Below are positions 1 through 7,215 of a DNA stretch of 64,000 nt, in pieces. A program made the translations under genes and the position numbers. The DNA is taken from NCBI GenBank assembly GCA_006383075.2, contig SMNH02000001.1:62001-126000 (forward strand). The letters run 5' to 3'. The stretch is from Kordia sp. TARA_039_SRF (GTDB lineage: Bacteria; Bacteroidota; Bacteroidia; Flavobacteriales; Flavobacteriaceae). The notes beneath the pieces were generated by a model. It had not been told where the DNA came from and did not search any database. It worked only from the letters and a program-made list of their open reading frames with translations. Within the stretch, counting starts at the first letter, position 1. Each line of letters begins with the position of its first letter.

Positions 1-842
1 ATAGCAGAAATGTCGTGCGCTACAGCAGCTCTGATAAAATATTCACCATGTCCTGTCGCTGATACTGCACAGGTTTTGTTATTGGCATAAGTTCCTGCAC
101 CAATGATTGGCGAATCTCCAATACGATTCCACTTTTTGTTGGTCATTCCGCCTGTAGATGTTCCTGCGGCAATATTTCCATCTTTGTCTAACGCCACACA
201 ACCCACAGTTCCGTATTTGTAATCTTTGATATACGGATCAATGTAAGCAGCTTTGTCTTTGTCTCCTTCTTTGGCTCTTTGAAGCGATTTGTATCGTGCT
301 TCCGTATAGAAATAACTAGTGTCCACAACTTCCAAACCTTGTGTTGCGGCAAATTCTTCTGCACCTTTTCGCGCTAGCAATACATGGTCGGAGTTTTCCA
401 TGACTTTCCGAGCAGCAGAGATTGGATTTTTAAGATTGGTCACGCCCGCAACCGCACCAGCATTGAGCGTTTTTCCCTCCATAATAGAAGCATCCAATTC
501 GTTTTTCCCATTATTTGCAAATACGGCTCCTTTTCCCGCATTGAACAACGGCGAGTTTTCCAGAATATGAATGGTTTGCTCTACAGCATCCAAACTAGAG
601 CCGCCATTGTTTAAAATTTCATACCCTTTTTTTGCTGCTTTTTCAAGCATGGCTTTGTATTCGGCTTCTCTTTCGGGCGTCATGTTTTTCTTTAAAATAG
701 TTCCTGCACCACCGTGTATTACCAATCCAATACTATTTACAGGAGTTTCATCAGTTGTTGTAATTTTTTCTTTCGATGGAGTGTCAGCGCAGTTGTAAAA
801 TAGAAAGGCAACTGCGAAGAAGACGAGGGTTATTTTTTTCAT
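1..842 (-). CDS. isoaspartyl peptidase / L-asparaginase lipoprotein (3' end outside window)
   Basis: Ntn-hydrolase of the plant-type asparaginase family, which cleaves L-asparagine or beta-aspartyl dipeptides after self-processing into two subunits. My translation of the minus strand starts MKKITLVFFAVAFLFYNC, a lipoprotein signal with Cys18 as lipidation site, so it probably acts in the periplasm. VIHGGAG lies near the N-terminus and the autocleavage site G|TVGCVALD puts the nucleophile at Thr212; GGMTNKKWNRIGDSPIIGAG and SATGHGE follow, all typical of the family. About 280 codons are present and the frame is open to the window edge. It lies downstream of the RiPP precursor genes but behind their terminator, so probably not in that operon. 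Confidence 0.9.
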   Translation of the reverse strand, partial: MKKITLVFFAVAFLFYNCADTPSKEKITTTDETPVNSIGLVIHGGAGTILKKNMTPEREAEYKAMLEKAAKKGYEILNNGGSSLDAVEQTIHILENSPLFNAGKGAVFANNGKNELDASIMEGKTLNAGAVAGVTNLKNPISAARKVMENSDHVLLARKGAEEFAATQGLEVVDTSYFYTEARYKSLQRAKEGDKDKAAYIDPYIKDYKYGTVGCVALDKDGNIAAGTSTGGMTNKKWNRIGDSPIIGAGTYANNKTCAVSATGHGEYFIRAAVAHDISA

Positions 843-931
843 TTGAGAAAGGGATTGATTTAAGTGCTTTAAAAGTACATAATTTAGCGAAGGAAAACAG
901 CTTGTTTTTCAGATATTTATTCACAAATACC

Positions 932-967
932 CATAAAAAATGCTCCAAAATTAACCTTTGGAGCATT
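932..967 (-). terminator. Rho-independent terminator of the RiPP precursor genes
   Basis: An 11-bp perfect stem (positions 939-949 with 957-967, 7-nt loop) is followed on the minus strand by a run of T. It sits just after the stop codon of the last precursor gene and before the asparaginase gene. Confidence 0.8.
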
Positions 968-997
968 GAAATTATCTTTTTAAAAAGATGTGGTATT

Positions 998-1231
998 TTA
1001 TATTGGACAAGGAATGTCAATTGATTGTTGACAACCTAAATCCCAAGACGGCTCACATTCGCAAGCGGTATATAGTTCACTGTACCAAGTACAATCTCTG
1101 ATATTGCGCGTAAAGACACAATCTCTAATATTTCTAGTTAATGGAACAGGAATAGGTTCTTGCGCACCACCACTCAATCTGGAGATGGATGCTTTTTTAA
1201 GTTTTAATGTTTTTAGATTCTTTTTTTTCAT
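998..1231 (-). CDS. Cys-rich RiPP precursor peptide 1 (class I lanthipeptide-like, GG leader)
   Basis: 77-residue precursor, probably cut after Gly21-Gly22 and modified post-translationally. The Lys-rich leader (MKKKNLKTLKLKKASISRLSGG) is of the Bacteroidota GG-leader natural product type, often annotated as class I lanthipeptide. The core has six Cys (38, 47, 57, 59, 67, 75). Residues 32-38 and 41-47 are both TRNIRDC, an internal 9-residue duplication. From Cys59 the core is two octads, CEPSWDLG and CQQSIDIP, closed by Cys75. WYSELYTACE is shared with precursor 3. It is the last of three tandem genes with 18-nt gaps, followed by a terminator. No LanB/LanC, protease or transporter gene is nearby, so the product type is inferred from leader and Cys/Ser/Thr content only. 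Confidence 0.8.
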   Translation of the reverse strand: MKKKNLKTLKLKKASISRLSGGAQEPIPVPLTRNIRDCVFTRNIRDCTWYSELYTACECEPSWDLGCQQSIDIPCPI

Positions 1232-1249
1232 GATTATATGTGTTTAAAG

Positions 1250-1510
1250 TTATGCTTCACAAGGAATATCAATAGATAATTGACAAGGGTTTAAGAACGA
1301 TTGATTGCAATCAAAATCTTGTGTTGGCGGACAACATGCCGTGTTCAATTCACTAATCCAAGTTGTAGTACATTGCGTGTTATTGATAGTAAATGCACAC
1401 TCTCTTATTTGTCTTGTTAACTCAATTGGAGTTGGTGCGCCACCGTTTAGTTTTGAAACAGATGCTTTTTTGAGTACTAATGATTTAAGTTTTAGATTCT
1501 TTTTTTTCAT
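1250..1510 (-). CDS. Cys-rich RiPP precursor peptide 2 (class I lanthipeptide-like, GG leader)
   Basis: 86-residue precursor, the middle gene of three. The leader ends at Gly23-Gly24 (LKKASVSKLNGG). The core contains seven Cys (38, 47, 59, 60, 68, 76, 84). From Cys60 there are three consecutive 8-residue units, CPPTQDFD, CNQSFLNP and CQLSIDIP, closed by Cys84; each has Ser or Thr at its fourth position. TRQIREC near residue 32 matches the TRNIRDC of precursor 1, and SELNTAC matches SELYTAC in the other two. The cores are clearly homologous but differ in the number of Cys octads. Confidence 0.8.
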   Translation of the reverse strand: MKKKNLKLKSLVLKKASVSKLNGGAPTPIELTRQIRECAFTINNTQCTTTWISELNTACCPPTQDFDCNQSFLNPCQLSIDIPCEA

Positions 1511-1528
1511 GATTGGTAGTTTTTAATA

Positions 1529-1819
1529 TTAAGCTTCACAGATATAGTTTGAATCTGGTGAACATCCTGGTTGTTTTGTGTATTCGCATGGGAAATCAAT
1601 GGATGCGCCACAATTTCCATCCCAAGACGGATCACATTCACAAGCAGTATACAATTCGCTATACCACGTACATGTTTTTACAAATTGACTTGTGCAATTT
1701 CCACCACCTACAGTACATGAAATATGTGATGCTACGGCTGCGCCACCTTGCACACTGTCGAGCTTAGAAATCTGTTTTTTGCCTAAGTCTAGCTTTTTTC
1801 CGAATTTCTTTTTTTTCAT
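1529..1819 (-). CDS. Cys-rich RiPP precursor peptide 3 (class I lanthipeptide-like, GG leader)
   Basis: 96-residue precursor, first gene of the set. The leader ends at Gly25-Gly26 (ISKLDSVQGG) and nine Cys follow (35, 42, 50, 60, 62, 70, 78, 86, 94). The last five are spaced exactly eight residues apart: CDPSWDGN, CGASIDFP, CEYTKQPG, CSPDSNYI and a closing Cys94. The middle segment TWYSELYTACE is shared with precursor 1. The start is fixed by ATG plus the MKKK leader shared by all three. The RiPP class cannot be settled because no maturation enzyme lies in the window; a lanthipeptide is the best guess. Confidence 0.8.
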   Translation of the reverse strand: MKKKKFGKKLDLGKKQISKLDSVQGGAAVASHISCTVGGGNCTSQFVKTCTWYSELYTACECDPSWDGNCGASIDFPCEYTKQPGCSPDSNYICEA

Positions 1820-2024
1820 GATTATTATGTTTATAGTTAATGAGAAAAAAGATAGTTAATAATACAATCAACAAATTACGGTTTTACCTTACTTAACACT
1901 TACACAACTAGACTTGAGTCTGATTAAATAGCTGAGTAATTTCTTGTAGTGTAGACTTTCGTGGGAATAGGGAAAGTAGCTCATAAAAAATGCGTAATTT
2001 TAAGTTTTAAAATTTTAAAGAATC

Positions 2025-2570
2025 ATGGCAATACAAAAACCTTTCAATCTTAATCAATGGATTGAAGAAAATAGAGATTTATTAAAACCACCTGTAGCAA
2101 ACAAAAATTTATATAAAGACGCTGGCGATTATATTGTAATGATTGTGGGTGGACCGAATGCGAGAAAGGATTATCACTATAACGAAACAGAAGAATTATT
2201 TTATCAATTAGAAGGAAATATTGAAGTACATGTTCAAGAAGATGGCGAAAAGAAAACTATGAAACTAGGTCCTGGTGATATGTATTTACATCCAGCAGGC
2301 GTACCGCATTCTCCTGTACGCTTTGAAAATTCTATCGGTTTGGTAGTAGAGCGCAAACGAAAAGGAACTGATTTGATGGATGGCTTACAGTGGTATTGCG
2401 ACAATTGCAATCATAAATTATACGAAGTTCGATTTCCACTAAACGATGTTGAAGTAGACTTTTTAAAACACTTTAAACATTTCTATTCTTCTAAAGAGTT
2501 GTTAACGTGTGATAATTGCGGACATGTAATGCCTGTTGATAAACGATTTATTGCTGATGAAGATTCATAA
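2025..2570 (+). CDS. nbaC: 3-hydroxyanthranilate 3,4-dioxygenase
   Basis: Cupin dioxygenase that opens 3-hydroxyanthranilate to 2-amino-3-carboxymuconate semialdehyde, the last enzymatic step before quinolinate in the kynurenine route to NAD or in tryptophan breakdown. The iron ligands expected for the family are all in place: His51, Glu57 and His95, with Arg99 for substrate binding. The C-terminus has the rubredoxin-like metal site Cys125-x2-Cys128 and Cys162-x2-Cys165 of the bacterial enzymes. At 181 aa it is full length. The next gene starts inside its last codons. Other kynurenine genes are not in the window. Confidence 0.95.
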   Translation: MAIQKPFNLNQWIEENRDLLKPPVANKNLYKDAGDYIVMIVGGPNARKDYHYNETEELFYQLEGNIEVHVQEDGEKKTMKLGPGDMYLHPAGVPHSPVRFENSIGLVVERKRKGTDLMDGLQWYCDNCNHKLYEVRFPLNDVEVDFLKHFKHFYSSKELLTCDNCGHVMPVDKRFIADEDS

Positions 2571-3279
2571 GAGCTGGGTTTACATTCTTTGTATTATTTT
2601 TTTCTTTTCGTGTGAATCTGACCTTACGGGAGAAATGATTGTTGAAAAAGTACTTGAAAACGCACACGGCGGAAAAGAAGCTTGGCAAAATGTAAAAACA
2701 ATCATATACGAGAAAACAACTATGTTTTATGATAGTTTGGGAAATGAAGAACGTACACTTGTGCAAACATTTCACAATACATTTTCGCCAGAGTTTCTAT
2801 CGATAGTTACGTGGACAGAAAACGGAATTAGAAAAAAGATAATAACTAATGAAGAAACAACGAATGTTTTTGAAAATGGTGAACTGCAACTCGATGCAGC
2901 CATCATTCAAAAAGCAAGAAGTGACATTCATGCTGCACACTACGCTTTTTGGCAACCGTACAAACTTATCACAGATGAGGTCGCATTAACGTTTGACAGA
3001 AAAGTGCGATTAGAAGACGGAACCAAAGCGTACGCTGTTAAAGCAACGTATCAAAATAGTGACGATGAATGGTGGTATTACTTTGATGTGAACACAGGGC
3101 TTTTTGTAGAAGCACTCGTAAAACATGGAGAAACGTACAGTCAAATAAAAAACGTAGAGCACGAAACAGCCACAGGACTAAAATTGCACAAAGAACGAAA
3201 AAGCTATTTTGTAGATCTTGTAAAAGATCAAAAATACCTACGAGCACATTATTTTTATAAGATTATTGATCTTAATTGA
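2557..3279 (+). CDS. conserved lipoprotein, DUF6503-like
   Basis: 240-residue predicted lipoprotein starting MKIHKSWVYILCIIFFFSC, with the lipobox Cys at the end of the signal. I chose the ATG at 2557 rather than the one 21 nt upstream because it puts the signal peptide at the N-terminus; it overlaps the dioxygenase gene by 14 nt, which suggests co-transcription. The mature part is beta-rich, with WWYYFDVNTGLFVEAL and a later YFVDLVKDQKYLRAHYF, resembling outer-membrane-lipoprotein-like folds often seen in flavobacterial DUF6503-type proteins. That family name is from memory and the function is unknown. Confidence 0.75.
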   Translation: MKIHKSWVYILCIIFFFSCESDLTGEMIVEKVLENAHGGKEAWQNVKTIIYEKTTMFYDSLGNEERTLVQTFHNTFSPEFLSIVTWTENGIRKKIITNEETTNVFENGELQLDAAIIQKARSDIHAAHYAFWQPYKLITDEVALTFDRKVRLEDGTKAYAVKATYQNSDDEWWYYFDVNTGLFVEALVKHGETYSQIKNVEHETATGLKLHKERKSYFVDLVKDQKYLRAHYFYKIIDLN

Positions 3280-3366
3280 GAAAGCATACAAGGAAAATAG
3301 AAGATTGACATAATTATCTTATCTTCGCAGAAATTTAACAAAAGAACTAAAAAAAGTTATAAATAT

Positions 3367-4920
3367 ATGGAAGCAGTGACTACTGATTTTGGAATCAAAG
3401 AAGCTTTGGCAACGCTAGGCTTACAAGATATTAATGAAGGAACATCCACAGGATCCAACAATTTTTCAAACGGAGAATTGATTGAATCGTATTCGCCAGT
3501 AGACGGGCAGTTGATTGGAAAAGTAAAATCAACTACCAAAGAAGATTACGAAAAAGTGATGGAAGCTGCTACTTCCGCTTTCAAAACTTGGCGTATAATG
3601 CCTGCACCACAACGTGGGGAAATTGTACGTCAGTTTGGAGATAAATTAAGAGAAAAGAAAGAAGCACTTGGAAAATTGGTTTCCTACGAAATGGGAAAAT
3701 CATACCAAGAAGGTTTGGGAGAAGTTCAAGAAATGATTGATATCTGTGATTTCGCAGTAGGTTTATCGCGTCAATTACACGGATTAACGATGCACTCTGA
3801 GCGTCCTGGACACAGAATGTACGAACAATACCATCCATTAGGTGTTGTGGGAATCATTTCTGCCTTTAACTTTCCTGTAGCGGTTTGGTCGTGGAACACG
3901 GCGTTGGCTTGGATTTGTGGTGATGTATGCGTGTGGAAACCTTCTGAAAAAACACCTTTATGTGGTGTGGCTTGTCAAAATATTGCAGCAGAAGTATTTG
4001 CTAAAAACAACTTGCCAGAAGGAATTTCTTGCTTGGTAAATGGCGATTATAAAGTGGGAGAATTTTTATCAAAAGATACCCGAATTCCATTGGTTTCTGC
4101 AACAGGATCCACTCGTATGGGGAAAATCGTTGCGAAAGAAGTAGCAGGTCGTTTAGGAAAATCTTTATTAGAATTAGGTGGAAACAACGCCATTATCGTT
4201 ACACCTGATGCAGACATTAAAATGACCGTAATCGGTGCTGTTTTCGGCGCGGTTGGTACGGCAGGACAACGTTGTACATCTACCAGAAGATTGATTATTC
4301 ACGATTCTATTTATGATAAAGTAAAAGATGCAGTTGTAGCTGCATACAAACAGTTACGCATTGGAAATCCGTTAGATGAAAACAATCACGTAGGACCAGT
4401 AATTGACAAAGATGCTGTAAAAATGTACGAAGCTGCGTTAGAAAAAGTGGTTTCTGAAGGTGGAAATATTGTGGTTGAAGGCGGCGTATTAGAAGGCGAA
4501 GGATATGAAAGCGGTTGCTACGTAAAACCAGCAATTGCTGAGGCTGACAATTCGTTTGAAATCGTACAACATGAAACATTTGCACCAGTATTATATTTGT
4601 TAAAATACAGCGGCGATGTTACGAATGCAATTGAATTACAAAACGGTGTAGCGCAAGGATTATCGTCTGCAATTATGACCAACAATTTGCGTGAAGCAGA
4701 ACGTTTCTTAAGTCATGGAGGTTCTGATTGTGGAATTGCCAATGTAAACATTGGAACGTCTGGAGCAGAAATTGGAGGAGCTTTCGGTGGTGAAAAAGAA
4801 ACAGGTGGCGGACGCGAATCTGGTTCAGATGCTTGGAAAGTGTACATGCGTAGACAAACCAATACCATTAATTACACTACAGAATTGCCATTAGCGCAAG
4901 GAATTAAGTTTGACCTATAG
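3367..4920 (+). CDS. amaB: ALDH7-family aldehyde dehydrogenase (alpha-aminoadipic semialdehyde dehydrogenase type)
   Basis: NAD(P)-dependent aldehyde dehydrogenase of 517 aa, the usual ALDH7 length. It has the cofactor-site motif FNFPVAVWSWN, the Glu motif LLELGGNNA and catalytic Cys303 in GTAGQRCTSTRR, which is close to the human ALDH7A1 motif. Bacterial members oxidise piperideine-6-carboxylate/aminoadipate semialdehyde in lysine catabolism. No lysine-degradation gene is next to it, so the substrate is inferred. It has its own terminator and probably its own promoter in the 87-nt gap after the lipoprotein gene. Confidence 0.88.
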   Translation: MEAVTTDFGIKEALATLGLQDINEGTSTGSNNFSNGELIESYSPVDGQLIGKVKSTTKEDYEKVMEAATSAFKTWRIMPAPQRGEIVRQFGDKLREKKEALGKLVSYEMGKSYQEGLGEVQEMIDICDFAVGLSRQLHGLTMHSERPGHRMYEQYHPLGVVGIISAFNFPVAVWSWNTALAWICGDVCVWKPSEKTPLCGVACQNIAAEVFAKNNLPEGISCLVNGDYKVGEFLSKDTRIPLVSATGSTRMGKIVAKEVAGRLGKSLLELGGNNAIIVTPDADIKMTVIGAVFGAVGTAGQRCTSTRRLIIHDSIYDKVKDAVVAAYKQLRIGNPLDENNHVGPVIDKDAVKMYEAALEKVVSEGGNIVVEGGVLEGEGYESGCYVKPAIAEADNSFEIVQHETFAPVLYLLKYSGDVTNAIELQNGVAQGLSSAIMTNNLREAERFLSHGGSDCGIANVNIGTSGAEIGGAFGGEKETGGGRESGSDAWKVYMRRQTNTINYTTELPLAQGIKFDL

Positions 4921-4941
4921 TTTATTATAAAAATTAGATAG

Positions 4942-4978
4942 AAAAATCCGCTTTTATTACGAAGCGGATTTTTTTGTT
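4942..4978 (+). terminator. Rho-independent terminator of the ALDH gene
   Basis: Stem AAAAATCCGCTT (4942-4953) pairs with AAGCGGATTTTT (4962-4973) across an 8-nt loop and continues into a T run. Confidence 0.85.
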
Positions 4979-5022
4979 TTTATAGTAGATTTTAAGACTT
5001 ACTTAGAATTCTAGAAAGGTTG

Positions 5023-5043
5023 GCGCGAGTTTTAAACTCGCGC
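5023..5043. repeat. short palindrome, GCGAGTTTTAAACTCGC family
   Basis: Near-perfect inverted repeat GCGCGAGTTT-T-AAACTCGCGC lying downstream of the minus-strand gene at 5057-5500. A related copy sits at 7191-7206, also just beyond a minus-strand stop codon, and half a copy at about 18136. It could work as a weak terminator or be an interspersed repeat. Confidence 0.55.
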
Positions 5044-5056
5044 TGTATGATGATAA

Positions 5057-5500
5057 TTATTTTATTTTCTGCAGTTCAAATTCTGTTTCGTTTATCCAAT
5101 AAACCTTGTAAACTCCTCCACCTTCATCAATTTCGATTGCTTTAAAGTCAAATGATTTTAGAAACATTGTTAATCCTGTAATTCCACCGTAAGGATATCC
5201 AAAAGCATAAAATTCAAGTCTTGCTCTGCCATTTCCGTAGTTTTTACATTCTAAAAACTCAATTTCAATATTTTCAACAAGATGTTCTATCATTGAATAA
5301 AAATGCCAAGTTCCGCCTTCCGCTTTACTTGTTATAAATTCAGGTTTTAAATCAGAGTCAGCAAAATAATAATGTTTCAAGGTATAGTTAGGAAACGTAT
5401 CCAACCAATATTTGTCAGACTTATAATCTCCACTTTTTTTTGATGTCGAAATGAAGTCCAAAAGTTTTAGTAAGTCATTAAACTTATCGTTGTCGTTCAT
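5057..5500 (-). CDS. hypothetical protein
   Basis: I do not recognise this protein. From the ATG at 5500 it is 147 aa, acidic and soluble, with the segment GTWHFYSMIEHLVENIEIEFLE and a Gly/aromatic stretch FYAFGYPYGGITGL. The frame stays open upstream to a TTG at 5614, immediately after the nadV stop, and that 38-codon extension (KKITLRKNEYIEFE and so on) reads like protein, yet it contains no ATG. Either a non-ATG start is used or the N-terminus has decayed. It is last in the NAD block by position; a link to that block is unproven. Confidence 0.55.
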   Translation of the reverse strand: MNDNDKFNDLLKLLDFISTSKKSGDYKSDKYWLDTFPNYTLKHYYFADSDLKPEFITSKAEGGTWHFYSMIEHLVENIEIEFLECKNYGNGRARLEFYAFGYPYGGITGLTMFLKSFDFKAIEIDEGGGVYKVYWINETEFELQKIK

Positions 5501-5614
5501 TTCAAATTCTATATATTCGTTTTTTCTCAATGTGATTTTTTTGTAAATGCCAATTTTCTTAGTAATGAATAACGCTAGAAAAGCGTGCAGTCGAATCGGT
5601 TTTAAATGTAGCAA

Positions 5615-7078
5615 TTATTTAAGTTTTGGAATAGAGGTATTCATACGTTCCCGAATTTCCTGTAACGATTGTTCTTTAACCAATGTTCCATCCTCAAAAA
5701 TTGTTTGTAGCAAACCTTCATTTTCTTCTTCCAAGGAACATTCGTCTTTAAAAGTTACTTTTCCTTTTTCAGTATATACTTGTATCAAGCCTTTTGCTGA
5801 TTTTTTAGTGCCATCATCCGTAATCGGATTTTTAAAAATAGCACGATCTTCTCCGTTAATTTCTACATACGTTGCTTTCATCGCGAAGCCAAACGTATCG
5901 CGTGTGTTGTATTGGTAGGTAAAACTACCAATTCCTAAAACGACATTGGTAGAAGCAAAGCCTTTTTGTTTCAAGCGTTTACAAATTTGTGTTGCTCTGT
6001 CAATGGTAATGCTATCACCATAAATTGCGCCAATTTTAGGATGCAATACTTTGTAGCCTTGCGAATTGACTGTTCCGCCAAATTCATCCCATAATAATTC
6101 AACAACACCTTTTGCAATAACAGGATTTTCATGTTCGCATCCGCAGATAATATCTACAGGATTTCCAGAATCGGGGCGAATTACTAGTTTGCCGTTACGC
6201 TCTAAGATTTCAGATTTCAGTTTCGGCAAATATTCCGTAAGCACTTTCCATAAATCCCACGTATCAGAAACGACTGAGAGAATTCCCGTTGGATAGGTTT
6301 TTAACAAACGTCTAAACGTTTCTATTTCGTCTTTTTTACTTCCTGCACACATCACGCTATGTTCGGTTGCATTGACGCTTCCGATGACGATTTCTTTTGT
6401 GACATCTGCATTATAAAATTTTTCCAAGTTTAGCGCAACAGGCAACGTGTCGCTTCCCGTAAAGGACAACGCATGTCCCATTCCGCTTAGGATAGAAGAT
6501 TCGACACCAGACATTCCCCGCATGGAAAAATCGTGTCCTTGCCAGTTGATAAAGTCCAAGTTTTCGATGTCGGTTTCTCGTGCGAATTGGGTTAAAATAG
6601 TTTTGTATTGCTTCGCAATTGTAGCCGAAGTACACGGTTGCCAAATGATGTTGGAGAGCAATGTTTCTAAATAATTGGTAATCCAAAAAAACTCAGGCAA
6701 CGTATTGACTATGGTGAACATTGGAACGCGAACGGGCACTTCGGTTCCTTCGGGTAAAGCTTTGATTTTAATAGGTAAGTAGCCCAAATCGTGCAGCGCT
6801 TCTATGTGTGAAACATCGGTATTTACACCTAGATAGTTATCAACATATTTTTTGTATTCTGATACAACAAGTTCTTTGGGTTGATTAAAAAACGCAGCAT
6901 TGAACTGTTTGATGAGGTATTCTTTGATGAAGTATTGCAATCCGAAAAAGACAATCGTATTAATACCATTTATTCTACTTTTTCGTGGTGTCCAATTGGA
7001 ATATACTTTTGTAGTATTTGGTGGATATTGTTCTCGGTGTCCAAGTTTGTAACCGTCTGTAAGCAATAAAGGATTCAT
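5615..7078 (-). CDS. nadV: nicotinamide phosphoribosyltransferase (NadV/NAMPT family)
   Basis: 487-aa type II phosphoribosyltransferase, the usual NAMPT length. Classical members join nicotinamide to PRPP to give NMN, a two-step salvage to NAD+. The N-terminus NPLLLTDGYKLGHREQYP, the GMSG/SSILSG region, NATEHSVM with the catalytic His, and VIRPDSGNPVDI (phosphate loop) are all NAMPT-like rather than PncB-like. It is preceded 14 nt upstream by the probable NrtR box shared with the prs-like gene. Homologues called Namat in phage NARP1 use ADP-ribose pyrophosphate instead of PRPP, so substrate choice is open here because a divergent Prs homologue is in the same cluster. Confidence 0.9.
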   Translation of the reverse strand: MNPLLLTDGYKLGHREQYPPNTTKVYSNWTPRKSRINGINTIVFFGLQYFIKEYLIKQFNAAFFNQPKELVVSEYKKYVDNYLGVNTDVSHIEALHDLGYLPIKIKALPEGTEVPVRVPMFTIVNTLPEFFWITNYLETLLSNIIWQPCTSATIAKQYKTILTQFARETDIENLDFINWQGHDFSMRGMSGVESSILSGMGHALSFTGSDTLPVALNLEKFYNADVTKEIVIGSVNATEHSVMCAGSKKDEIETFRRLLKTYPTGILSVVSDTWDLWKVLTEYLPKLKSEILERNGKLVIRPDSGNPVDIICGCEHENPVIAKGVVELLWDEFGGTVNSQGYKVLHPKIGAIYGDSITIDRATQICKRLKQKGFASTNVVLGIGSFTYQYNTRDTFGFAMKATYVEINGEDRAIFKNPITDDGTKKSAKGLIQVYTEKGKVTFKDECSLEEENEGLLQTIFEDGTLVKEQSLQEIRERMNTSIPKLK

Positions 7079-7088
7079 AAAATATTAT

Positions 7089-7113
7089 TTTGCGTTATTT
7101 GTACGCAAATATA
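7089..7113 (-). promoter_or_regulatory. probable NrtR operator overlapping the nadV promoter
   Basis: Inverted repeat TTTGCGT-N7-ACGCAAA (7089-7095 and 7103-7109). On the minus strand it begins with TATATTTG (7113-7106), a perfect Bacteroidota -7 box, so a bound repressor would cover the promoter. Positions 7092-7113 are identical to 13529-13550 in front of the prs-like gene. The start codon is only 28 nt after the -7 box, so the leader is very short. Confidence 0.7.
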
Positions 7114-7190
7114 AATTGTTTTTTTAGAATGACCATAAAATTGCGTGTTATTTTGATAAAATAATGTGTTCTTAGTTTCAAAGTGTTAGA

Positions 7191-7206
7191 GCGAGTTTTA
7201 AACTCG
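7191..7206. repeat. short palindrome, GCGAGTTTTAAACTCG family
   Basis: GCGAGTTTTAAACTCG, related to 5023-5043, located between the nadV promoter and the stop codon of the phosphatase gene. It may help end transcription of the upstream genes. Confidence 0.45.
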
Positions 7207-7215
7207 TCCTAACTA

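Noticed and set aside
776-1024. Short plus- and minus-strand frames between the asparaginase and precursor genes
   Set aside because: They cover the terminator hairpin and have no coding character.
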